DNA of 5,467 nucleotides from Chitinophagales bacterium (GTDB taxonomy: Bacteria > Bacteroidota > Bacteroidia > Chitinophagales > Saprospiraceae). Location of the stretch: assembly GCA_013297575.1 (NCBI GenBank), contig JAAFHO010000406.1, forward strand, positions 1 through 5,467, read 5' to 3'. Both the position numbers and the translations under genes were made by a program. A model generated the notes under the pieces. That model did no database searches. It was not told the DNA's origin and was given only the letters and a program-made list of their open reading frames with translations. Below are positions 1 through 5,178 of the stretch, piece by piece. Each line of letters begins with the position of its first letter. Within the stretch, counting starts at the first letter, position 1.

Positions 1-1219
1 GTTCCTCCGTTCTCGGTGAATTTTTGGGGTCAATTGCCGTCAAATTTGCAGTAGCATACGCCGCGAGTGCGAGTTCTGTGGGTTCGCCAATAGGCACGCC
101 TTTTTCATTTTTTTTGACATTATGGTTGAGCGCCATACACAACAGTAAGGCATCGGCGCTCGAAAGCGACCATCCATCGGGTGTTGTTTGATCTGTCCAG
201 GTTTCGGTCACCGTCATCTTGTTTTGGGTGAGCGTACCTGTTTTATCGGTACAAATAAAAGTAATTGACCCAAGCGTTTCTACGGCTGGTAGTTTTCGGA
301 TCAAGGCTTTTTTATGCGCTAATCGCCTTGCCCCAATGGCGAGTGCGATAGTAACTACCGCCGGCAGCGCCTCTGGAATACCCGCTACAGCAACCGAAAT
401 AGCGGTTAGGAGCATCTTTAAAGGCTCTTCACCGCGGATAACACCTGCGATAAAGATAACAATACAAATACCAATAATGATTAGGGATAGTTTTTTGCTA
501 AATTCAGAAAGCCGCTTTTGTAGCGGCGTCATCTCGTCGTCTTCCTGCAACATTTGGGCAATTTGGCCTATTTCCGTTTTCATCCCGGTTGCTACTACCA
601 CACCGTTACCTCTACCATAAGTAACGACGGTGCTTTTGTAGGCCATATTGGTACAGTCGGCAACAGGTAATTTGGGGGAAGGCAGGGGCGCTGTTTGTTT
701 TTCCACGGCCTCCGATTCGCCCGTAAGCGATGCTTCCTCAATTTTTAGCGCAATACATTCCAGCAGCCGGAGGTCGGCAGGAACGAGATTGCCGGTATCG
801 AGTACCACCACATCGCCAGGTACGAGCAAGGAGGCATCTATTTCCTCCGGCCGCCCATCGTGCAAAACAGTTGCAACAGACGGTGACATTTTTTTTAATG
901 CTTCCATCGCTTTTTCCGCTCGATATTCTTGCACAAAACCAACAATGGCATTTAATACGACAATAACCAACACAACAATCATGTCTTTCATATCACCTAC
1001 AATACCCGACACTACTGCTGCTGCCAACAAAATCAAGATCATGGTTTCCTTAAATTGCAGCAAAAACATATACCACGCAGGTTTTTTCTTTTTTTCTAAC
1101 AGTACGTTAGATCCATATTTTTTTAACGCTATTGCGGATTGAGATACGGAAAGTCCACCTGTTTGGCTGTGGGTATGTTGGAGTACCTCCTCTTTGCTAA
1201 TAAAATGCCAATTTGTCAT
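1..1219 (-). CDS. P-type cation-transporting ATPase, Ca2+ (type II) family, N-terminal part, cut by window edge
   Basis: This gene encodes the first 406 residues of an ATP-driven cation pump of the inner membrane; the remaining roughly 450-500 residues lie beyond position 1. Reading the minus strand from ATG at 1219 gives an uninterrupted frame. Residues about 1-45 are a cation-ATPase N-terminal domain. Two hydrophobic segments (about 52-75 and 79-97) are followed by the actuator domain with PGD (134-136) and the dephosphorylation motif TGES (166-169). Two further hydrophobic segments follow (about 244-261 and 268-296), the latter with the ion-site motif PEALP (282-286). The phosphorylation motif DKTGT (325-329, Asp325) is intact, and GEPTELAL (378-385) begins the nucleotide-binding domain. 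PEALP plus the LPAVETLGS-CTDKTGTLTQNKMT context is typical of the SERCA/PMR1-like Ca2+ group. Transport of Ca2+ rather than Mn2+, or Na+/K+, is inference because TM5-6 ion ligands are not in the window. It is divergent from all other genes here. Confidence 0.95.
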   Translation of the reverse strand, partial: MTNWHFISKEEVLQHTHSQTGGLSVSQSAIALKKYGSNVLLEKKKKPAWYMFLLQFKETMILILLAAAVVSGIVGDMKDMIVVLVIVVLNAIVGFVQEYRAEKAMEALKKMSPSVATVLHDGRPEEIDASLLVPGDVVVLDTGNLVPADLRLLECIALKIEEASLTGESEAVEKQTAPLPSPKLPVADCTNMAYKSTVVTYGRGNGVVVATGMKTEIGQIAQMLQEDDEMTPLQKRLSEFSKKLSLIIIGICIVIFIAGVIRGEEPLKMLLTAISVAVAGIPEALPAVVTIALAIGARRLAHKKALIRKLPAVETLGSITFICTDKTGTLTQNKMTVTETWTDQTTPDGWSLSSADALLLCMALNHNVKKNEKGVPIGEPTELALAAYATANLTAIDPKNSPRTEE

Positions 1220-1476
1220 TAAGTATATGTTGTATTGTTGTTCATAATTTTTTACGTTCATAAGATGATGGAACAACAGTTTCCACAAAGGAGCAGGTTT
1301 TGGATTGGGCTATCGTTACGTAATTCTGATTATTAGTTGTAACATTTACATGGAAGCAATATTTCAGTGTTCTAAGTAATAACCAAGTGAGAATTATGTA
1401 AACTATTCCTTAAATGGTGTAAATTAATGATGTTTTTTGTATCCTACCTTTGCAGTTCACTTTAAAATATACAATT
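1220..1476. other. Divergent intergenic region between the ATPase and the small membrane protein
   Basis: These 257 AT-rich bases separate two divergently read genes. The right end holds the TACCTTTG promoter described separately. For the leftward ATPase I could not find a TAnnTTTG element on the minus strand, so its promoter is not assigned. A repeated TGTAAA (1398-1403 and 1419-1424) is the only small repeat noticed. No open frame or RNA gene is apparent. Confidence 0.5.
1445..1452 (+). promoter_or_regulatory. Bacteroidota-type -7 promoter element TACCTTTG upstream of the small membrane protein
   Basis: The octamer TACCTTTG matches the Bacteroidota consensus TAnnTTTG in full. It lies 24 bases before the ATG at 1477, which puts the predicted transcription start near 1457-1460 and leaves a short leader. 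I see no convincing TTTG -33 box about 20 bases upstream. The element overlaps a possible TTG start at 1450, which argues that translation starts at 1477 instead. It could transcribe the small membrane gene alone or the whole run to the dps gene. Confidence 0.65.
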
Positions 1477-1662
1477 ATGCCTTTATTAAATGTTCTTATT
1501 TCGCTTATTGTTGTCGGTGTATTGCTTTGGTTAGTCAATACCTATATTCCCATGGATGGAAAAGTCAAAAATATCCTCAATATCGTAGTTGTAATCGTAC
1601 TAGTGCTGTGGTTGTTGCGCGCTTTTGGTGTTCTAGGTACTTTGCAAGGCATAAATATTTAA
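1477..1662 (+). CDS. Small two-helix membrane protein, Thivi_2564 family
   Basis: The product is a 61-residue inner-membrane peptide of unknown function. Two hydrophobic helices (about residues 3-21 and 34-52) flank a short polar link containing NTYIPMDGKVK, where the Tyr-Ile-Pro-Met element is the most recognisable part. The pattern (MPLLNVLISLIVVGVLLWL start, YIPMD, second Val-rich helix ending in WLLRAFG) recalls the family named Thivi_2564 membrane proteins, common in proteobacteria and Bacteroidota; this is from memory of the family. A frame extension back to TTG 1450 is possible, but that codon is part of the predicted promoter and adds a polar stretch, so ATG 1477 is preferred. An 88-base gap separates it from the transporter gene downstream, so co-transcription is possible but not certain. 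Confidence 0.8.
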   Translation: MPLLNVLISLIVVGVLLWLVNTYIPMDGKVKNILNIVVVIVLVLWLLRAFGVLGTLQGINI

Positions 1663-1750
1663 TGCGTTGCATAATCTGTAATTATTTTGATGCCATTTCT
1701 TAGAAATGTTACCTATCTTTATACTTTGATACTTTAATTAAATATTACGC

Positions 1751-2788
1751 GTGGTACACATTTCTCAATTTCGGCAATTTTTTTTATTATTCTTAATTTC
1801 CGCTTTATTTGCGTTGATTTTTTGGAATATAAAATCTTTTGCTCCAGCACTCTTAGGCGCATACACACTATATGTTCTGCTTAGGAAACCGACCCATTAT
1901 CTCACAGAAACCCGCCATTGGAACCACAAGGTGTCGGTTGCCTTCACCATGTTTTGGTCTTTTGTGGTTATTTTATTACCGATCAGCGGATTAATACAAT
2001 TGCTGCGTACTAAGGTAATCAATGGTTTTCAAAACTCTCAGCAAATTTTAGAATCCTTTAAAACTACTATTCTGGATTTTGAAACGCGGATAGGTATGCA
2101 CTTACTTACCCCTGAGCGCATACAAAGCCTATCGGCATGGGGCGTATTTGAGGTAACGAATCTCATAAATGCTACCTTGGTGGGTTTAGTGCTGTTACTG
2201 ATGACCTACTTTATCCTATGGTTTATGCTCATGGATGGCGAAAAAATGGAGCATACTTTTTTAAATTGGCTGCCTTTACAAGAGAATAGCATTCAGGATA
2301 TTCGCACGGAATTGGATAATTTAGTGTACTCCAATGCACTGGGTATTCCTATGATGGGTGTAGTTCAAGGCTTTTTCGGCTTTATTGGTTATCGATTGGC
2401 AGGTGTAGATGATTTGTGGTTTTGGGTTTTTATGACTTTTGTTGCAGGTATGATACCGTTTTTGGGTGTTTCCTTGGCTTTTATACCGCTTACTATTGTG
2501 TTATATTCCAAGGGTTTAACAGGCGAGGCGGCGTTCGTTTTGATCTATGGCATTTTTGTGATCGGTACCGTGGACAATGTTGCACGGATGTGGCTCATGA
2601 AAAAAATTGGGCATACACATCCACTGATTACGCTCTTTGGTGTGATCATCGGTGTACAGTTATTTGGTTTTATTGGATTTATTTTTGGCCCCATCCTGAT
2701 CGCAATGTTTTTACTCCTCGCTAAAATTTATTTTAAAGAATTTAAATATAATGAAACGCATTTACCGGAAAATAGACCTAGTATTTGA
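1751..2788 (+). CDS. AI-2E family transporter (PF01594-type membrane protein)
   Basis: This is a 345-residue polytopic inner-membrane protein of the AI-2E/PerM-like exporter family, whose members have been linked to autoinducer-2 export, Na+/H+ antiport and other roles; the substrate cannot be read from sequence. Hydrophobic segments lie at about residues 9-26, 29-45, 62-85, 140-162, 197-217, 222-251, 259-274 and 289-327. A soluble stretch of about 55 residues (86-139) follows the third segment, as is usual in the family. Family hallmarks are visible late in the protein: QGFFGFIGY (206-214), the DN pair with VARMWLMKKIGHTHPL (275-291), and GFIGFIFGPI (306-315). Length is near the family norm of about 340-380. 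The start is GTG at 1751; an in-frame TAA at 1739-1741 leaves no ATG upstream, and the next Met would remove two helices. The last 38 bases overlap the next gene, suggesting translational coupling. Confidence 0.9.
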   Translation: MVHISQFRQFFLLFLISALFALIFWNIKSFAPALLGAYTLYVLLRKPTHYLTETRHWNHKVSVAFTMFWSFVVILLPISGLIQLLRTKVINGFQNSQQILESFKTTILDFETRIGMHLLTPERIQSLSAWGVFEVTNLINATLVGLVLLLMTYFILWFMLMDGEKMEHTFLNWLPLQENSIQDIRTELDNLVYSNALGIPMMGVVQGFFGFIGYRLAGVDDLWFWVFMTFVAGMIPFLGVSLAFIPLTIVLYSKGLTGEAAFVLIYGIFVIGTVDNVARMWLMKKIGHTHPLITLFGVIIGVQLFGFIGFIFGPILIAMFLLLAKIYFKEFKYNETHLPENRPSI

Positions 2789-3185
2789 AAAATTTACTGC
2801 GCTCGCCACTGTAATACTGGGTAATTCGATCACTTTTATGGTGGCTTTTATTATGATCGTAATTTGGTTTTGGAACGAGCAATTTTATACCCAAAACTAC
2901 CATGAATGTTTCAGAGATGTTATTCATGCGCTCACTTTTTTGAGTTTATTTATTATTCAAAAGGCATTCAATCGCTTTACGGCATCGCTTCATTTAAAAG
3001 TCAATGAATTGGTTACTTCTAGTGAAACTGCTCGCAAAGAGGTGATTCATGTTGGCGAAAAAACCGAACACGAAATAACTGAATTATCTAAAGAATACGC
3101 CGAAATAGCAGGACATTTAAACGAAGAAACGCCTCAACTCATCATTCCTACGCCCGCACATCGCATAACGCATACTAAACAATAA
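2751..3185 (+). CDS. Low-affinity iron permease family protein (PF04120-like)
   Basis: The gene encodes a 144-residue membrane protein. Two hydrophobic helices are visible (about residues 19-41, with ILGNSITFMVAF, and 56-71, with LTFLSLFIIQ). They are followed by the element FIIQKAFNRFTASLHLKVNE (67-86), which matches the low-affinity iron permease family pattern (F-I-Q-x-x-x-N-x-x-x-x-A-x-x-x-K-x-x-E-L). The C-terminal half (87-144) is polar and helix-prone (SETARKEVIHVGEKTEHEITELS), also usual for bacterial members. Bacterial proteins of this family are named after yeast Fet4, but iron transport is mostly unproven for them, so the substrate is inference. The ATG at 2751 sits inside the 3' end of the AI-2E gene in another frame. 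Its position two genes before a Dps iron-storage gene fits an iron theme. The next gene starts 6 bases after the stop. Confidence 0.8.
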   Translation: MKRIYRKIDLVFEKFTALATVILGNSITFMVAFIMIVIWFWNEQFYTQNYHECFRDVIHALTFLSLFIIQKAFNRFTASLHLKVNELVTSSETARKEVIHVGEKTEHEITELSKEYAEIAGHLNEETPQLIIPTPAHRITHTKQ

Positions 3186-3191
3186 AACATC

Positions 3192-3584
3192 ATGTCAATA
3201 GTAAAAAACCTAGGTATTTGGATGGATCATTCCAGTGCGCACTTGATGGAATATTCCGATAATACCATCAAAACAAATATCGTTGAATCCGAATTTTCAC
3301 ACCAAGATAAAACGGAAAGTTTGACAAAAAGTGAGCATTTGATGCACAACAAAGAGCAGCACCAACAAGCCTCTTATTACAAAGGTTTGGGCAATATTAT
3401 CCGCGATTATGACGCTGTACTCTTATTTGGACCAACAGATGCAAAAACAGAACTATTCAATATGTTACGAGCAGATCATCTTTTTGCGCATATCAAAATT
3501 GAAGTAGAACAGGCCGATAAAATGACTGAAAATCAAGAACACGCTTTTGTCAAAACATATTTTTCACACAATAAAAATAAATAA
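3192..3584 (+). CDS. Small conserved protein resembling the last domain of bacterial eRF1-like (baeRF) proteins
   Basis: This 130-residue soluble protein has no signal peptide or membrane helix. It opens with KNLGIWMDHSSAHLM (5-19), a short strand with an Asp-His pair. A variable middle follows (20-47), then a His/Gln-rich stretch, HNKEQHQQASYYKGLGNII (52-70). It ends with a Rossmann-like half, YDAVLLFGPTDAKTELFNML (73-92), followed by IKIEVEQADKMTENQEHAFV (101-120). The GPTDAK element, the IxVEQADKMT strand and the alternate 'W(I/M)DHxxA' start are reminiscent of proteins annotated 'translational machinery protein' or eRF1 domain 3-like (baeRF group). This relation is from memory and needs a profile search. 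It lacks any GGQ peptide-release loop, so it would not act as a complete release factor. It sits between the iron permease and dps genes, 6 bases from each, so it is very likely co-transcribed with them. Confidence 0.65.
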   Translation: MSIVKNLGIWMDHSSAHLMEYSDNTIKTNIVESEFSHQDKTESLTKSEHLMHNKEQHQQASYYKGLGNIIRDYDAVLLFGPTDAKTELFNMLRADHLFAHIKIEVEQADKMTENQEHAFVKTYFSHNKNK

Positions 3585-3590
3585 TTAAAT

Positions 3591-4064
3591 ATGAAACCTA
3601 AAATAGGGATTTCCGAAAAAAACCTGAAAAACAGCGCCTCCAATTTGGAGGGTGTGCTAGCAGATGAAATGACACTTTACATCAAAACACGTAAATTCCA
3701 TTGGAATGTCGCTGGTGAAAGTTTTATGGAACTTCATAAGTTATTAGAAGGCCAATACCAGCAAATTGAAGCATCCATCGACTCCGTTGCTGAGCGCATT
3801 AATAAACTTGGTAGCAAAACTATAGGTACTATGGCCGAATTTATTGAGTGTTCCAGGCTTAAAGAATTCCCGAATACTTACCCTTCTCAAAAAGAAATGC
3901 TAAAGGAACTATTGAGCGACCATGAAACCGTTATCACTCAATTGCGCAAAGACATTGAGTTGGCAGCGGGCAAAAATAAAGATTTGGTTACTGCCGACTT
4001 CCTTACCGGGCTGATGGAGATCCATGAGACCGATGCTTGGGTACTTCGGCGGTACTTGCAGTAG
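3591..4064 (+). CDS. dps: Dps family ferritin-like DNA-protection and iron-storage protein
   Basis: The product is a 157-residue cytoplasmic protein expected to form a 12-subunit shell that oxidises Fe2+ (usually with H2O2), stores the mineral and protects DNA during stress. The ferroxidase ligands are all present and correctly spaced: His37 in KFHWNV, His49 in LHKLLE, Glu53, Asp64 and Glu68 in ASIDSVAERI. Spacings of 12, 16, 27 and 31 from the first His equal those of E. coli Dps (H51, H63, D67, D78, E82), except that Asp67 is Glu here. Length is typical. The N-terminal tail (MKPKIGISEKNLKNS) has five lysines, which could contact DNA, but this is inference. Helix 4 ends with IHETDAWVLRRYLQ, another family trait. 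It is the last gene of the tight run starting at 1751, 6 bases after the preceding stop; I see no clear hairpin terminator after it. Confidence 0.95.
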   Translation: MKPKIGISEKNLKNSASNLEGVLADEMTLYIKTRKFHWNVAGESFMELHKLLEGQYQQIEASIDSVAERINKLGSKTIGTMAEFIECSRLKEFPNTYPSQKEMLKELLSDHETVITQLRKDIELAAGKNKDLVTADFLTGLMEIHETDAWVLRRYLQ

Positions 4065-4137
4065 CCAATTAAGACTAACGTGTGAATTTTATAACATTCC
4101 CATCAAATTATATAACGCCGACGGAGCATATTACTTA

Positions 4138-4145
4138 TACCTTTG
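4138..4145 (+). promoter_or_regulatory. Bacteroidota-type -7 promoter element TACCTTTG upstream of the lipoprotein
   Basis: This exact TACCTTTG matches the TAnnTTTG consensus and repeats the octamer at 1445-1452. It predicts a transcription start near 4150-4153 and a leader of about 50 bases before the ATG at 4203. I find no clear TTTG -33 box. It makes the lipoprotein gene an independent unit from the dps run. Confidence 0.65.
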
Positions 4146-4148
4146 TAT

Positions 4149-4164
4149 GTGAAAATTATTTCAC
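4149..4164. promoter_or_regulatory. Perfect 6+6 palindrome at the predicted transcription start (possible operator or 5' hairpin)
   Basis: GTGAAA (4149-4154), a 4-base spacer ATTA, and TTTCAC (4159-4164) form a perfect inverted repeat placed exactly where the -7 element predicts transcription to begin. The same TGTGAAnnTTAT shape (10 of 12 bases) recurs at 4081-4092, 67 bases upstream, though that copy is only a half-site. It could be a repressor site, or a hairpin stabilising the 5' end of the transcript. No regulator can be named from the sequence. Confidence 0.4.
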
Positions 4165-4202
4165 TAAGATTTTGCTAATTGCAAAAATAATAATATTTAA
4201 AA

Positions 4203-4679
4203 ATGAAAAAGACAACATTTTCAACATTTACAATGGCTTCTATGCTGGCATTTGTAACCGCTATATCTATGACGAGTTGCGACTCTGCCGCCACTAAATC
4301 TGATAAGGCTGATGCCAAAGTAGAAGGCGCAAAGGAAGACCTTAAGGATGCTCAAAAAGATGCAAATACAGCCGCTATGAAAGCCACCAATGAAGCGGAG
4401 TGGCAAGCATTCAAAGCCGAAAATCAAGTGCGTATCGATGCCAATGATGCTGCTATCGCTGAATTGAAAACTAAAATGAAAAAGGCGGGTAAAAAGGTAG
4501 ATGCTGCTTACACAGAAAGTATCGATAAACTACAGCAGAAAAATAAAGACTTCAAAGCCAGAATGAACAATTATGAAACCCAAAAAAGTGATTGGGCTTC
4601 TTTTAAAACTGAGTTCAACCACGATATGGATGAATTAGGCAATGCTTTGAAAGACCTTACTGTGAATAATAAAAAGTAA
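4203..4679 (+). CDS. Coiled-coil lipoprotein of unknown function
   Basis: The gene encodes a 158-residue predicted lipoprotein. A lysine-initiated hydrophobic signal peptide (MKKTTFSTFTMASMLAF) ends in a lipobox-like SMTSC, with Cys26 as the likely lipidated residue. The mature part is almost entirely charged and Ala/Lys/Glu/Asp-rich, with coiled-coil character from about residue 33 to 155. It contains two similar blocks, EAEWQAFKAE (64-73) and KSDWASFKTEF (128-138), each starting W-x-x-F-K and each followed by a helix, so it may descend from an internal duplication. The W-x-x-F-K plus 'L..ALKDL' end recalls proteins named sll1863-family stress response, but this is a weak resemblance. The +2 residue is Asp; I do not see a strong Bacteroidota surface-export signal, so a periplasm-facing anchor is as likely as surface display. 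It has its own promoter and terminator. Confidence 0.8.
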   Translation: MKKTTFSTFTMASMLAFVTAISMTSCDSAATKSDKADAKVEGAKEDLKDAQKDANTAAMKATNEAEWQAFKAENQVRIDANDAAIAELKTKMKKAGKKVDAAYTESIDKLQQKNKDFKARMNNYETQKSDWASFKTEFNHDMDELGNALKDLTVNNKK

Positions 4680-4681
4680 TT

Positions 4682-4743
4682 GAAACCATTCGTTAGCTTT
4701 GGAAGGGGCGGTGTGGGGATTGCCCCTTCGCTAATGAATTTTC
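4682..4743 (+). terminator. Long-stem hairpin terminator after the lipoprotein gene
   Basis: Starting 3 bases past the stop codon, three stacked pairings form one hairpin: GAAA (4682-4685) with TTTC (4740-4743), ATTCGTTAGC (4688-4697) with GCTAATGAAT (4730-4739, one G-T pair), and AAGGGGC (4703-4709) with GCCCCTT (4722-4728). The apical loop is 12 bases, and a tttgg bulge (4698-4702) faces a single base. The terminal stem is GC-rich and the outer right arm runs into AATTTTC, so it is a plausible intrinsic terminator with only a short U tract. A processing or 3'-end stability role is also possible. Confidence 0.7.
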
Positions 4744-4766
4744 ATATGCTTGATACTGAGCGTAGT

Positions 4767-4820
4767 TAGGTTTTGAGCATAGATTTATAGGATACTGTAC
4801 GATTTTATGCACAAAACCTA
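4767..4820. repeat. Inverted repeat, 15-base arms with one mismatch
   Basis: TAGGTTTTGAGCATA (4767-4781) and TATGCACAAAACCTA (4806-4820) are reverse complements at 14 of 15 positions, separated by 24 bases. CGTAG also occurs beside each arm (4761-4765 and 4821-4825). No T run follows, so it is not an obvious terminator. It might be a structured element, a short repeat end, or chance in AT-rich DNA; its role is unknown. Confidence 0.5.
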
Positions 4821-4910
4821 CGTAGCCGAAGTAAAAAACAATCTCGGATGAGTATTAGCACATAATTAAGGATTAACAAACACTGGGTCATTCTTACTTA
4901 AACCGATTTC

Positions 4911-4927
4911 GCCTTCAAACAGAAGGC
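4911..4927. repeat. Small perfect hairpin (6-base arms)
   Basis: GCCTTC (4911-4916) and GAAGGC (4922-4927) pair around a 5-base AAACA loop. It lies inside the proposed curlin-repeat remnant and directly next to a second inverted repeat at 4929-4950, so the pair could fold as two tandem hairpins in RNA. Function is unknown; it may only reflect the former coding sequence. Confidence 0.4.
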
Positions 4928-4928
4928 A

Positions 4929-4950
4929 TGTATAATGCAGGTATTATACA
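4929..4950. repeat. Perfect inverted repeat TGTATAAT-N6-ATTATACA
   Basis: TGTATAAT (4929-4936) and ATTATACA (4943-4950) are exact reverse complements with a 6-base spacer. The dimensions suit a dimeric regulator's operator, but no promoter element lies close by and the stretch falls in the strongest curlin-like fragment (MYNAGIIQ), so coding ancestry may explain it. Confidence 0.4.
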
Positions 4951-5178
4951 GAATGGTAACTATAACACTTATTTTACCGAGCAGTAAGTAAGCGTAACTA
5001 TGCCAAACTTATTTTATCTTAATGTGAGTATGGGTTGAAGAAGGGTGGAGTCAATAATGTTGTTGCCCAAGTGGCTCGGCCTTATCTGATGATGCCCTTT
5101 TTTATAACGTACCAACAAATTCCTACAACTTTCTCTCTTTATCGGCACTCTTAACAGAAATGCTACAAAATAAAATTA

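Larger units (their letters stand above)
4807..5154 (+). pseudogene. Probable decayed curlin-repeat (CsgA/CsgB-like) gene remnant
   Basis: No intact gene fills 4744-5178, but conceptual translation shows curlin-like fragments in two alternating frames. Frame 4807-4851 gives TYVAEVKNN before a stop. Frame 4877-4987 gives QTLGHSYLNRF, RLQTEGMYNAGIIQNGNYN and TYFTEQ before a stop. Frame 4981-5154 gives SKRNYAKLILS, an in-frame stop, then KKGGVNNVVAQVARP. These fit the curlin pattern N-x-A-x-I-x-Q-x-G-x-x-N, which in intact amyloid subunits repeats about every 11 residues. The conserved Asn codons fall at 4840, 4901, 4934, 4964, 4996 and 5056, close to multiples of 30-33 bases even across the frame change near 4985. 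A curlin subunit would be secreted and form extracellular amyloid fibres; this copy, with at least three stops and frame shifts and no signal peptide, should be inactive. Ends are uncertain. A chance likeness in short N/Q-rich reading frames remains possible. Confidence 0.45.

Noticed and set aside
219..1142. Plus-strand open frames of up to 164 codons (219-620, 648-1142, 730-966)
   Set aside because: They lie antisense to the P-type ATPase, whose minus-strand frame is continuous and carries TGES, PEALP and DKTGT. The plus-strand translations are Ser/Thr/Ile-rich with no recognisable family.
1450..1476. TTG start extending the small membrane protein by nine residues
   Set aside because: The TTG is part of the TACCTTTG promoter element, so it would precede the transcription start; the ATG at 1477 matches the family start MPLL.
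1437..1703. An 88-codon open frame across the small membrane protein
   Set aside because: It is in another frame of the Thivi_2564-like gene, is Cys/Tyr-rich and lacks any coherent domain; the membrane peptide frame is clearly the real one.
1694..1708. CATTTC-TTA-GAAATG hairpin between the small membrane gene and the AI-2E gene
   Set aside because: The arms are only six AT-rich pairs and no T run follows, so it is too weak to call a terminator; short palindromes like this are expected by chance here.
1714..1721. TATCTTTA as a promoter for the AI-2E gene
   Set aside because: It misses the final G of TAnnTTTG and has no -33 box; the gene may simply be read from the upstream promoter.
2416..2724. 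A 102-codon open frame inside the AI-2E gene
   Set aside because: It is an alternate-frame shadow over the most conserved part of the transporter and has an implausible composition.
4082..4297. A 71-codon open frame before and into the lipoprotein
   Set aside because: It starts upstream of the -7 promoter element and overlaps the lipoprotein signal peptide in another frame; no family is recognisable.
4221..4427. Minus-strand 68-codon frame opposite the lipoprotein
   Set aside because: It is antisense to a gene with a clear signal peptide and lipobox; it is Cys/His/Arg-rich with no motif.
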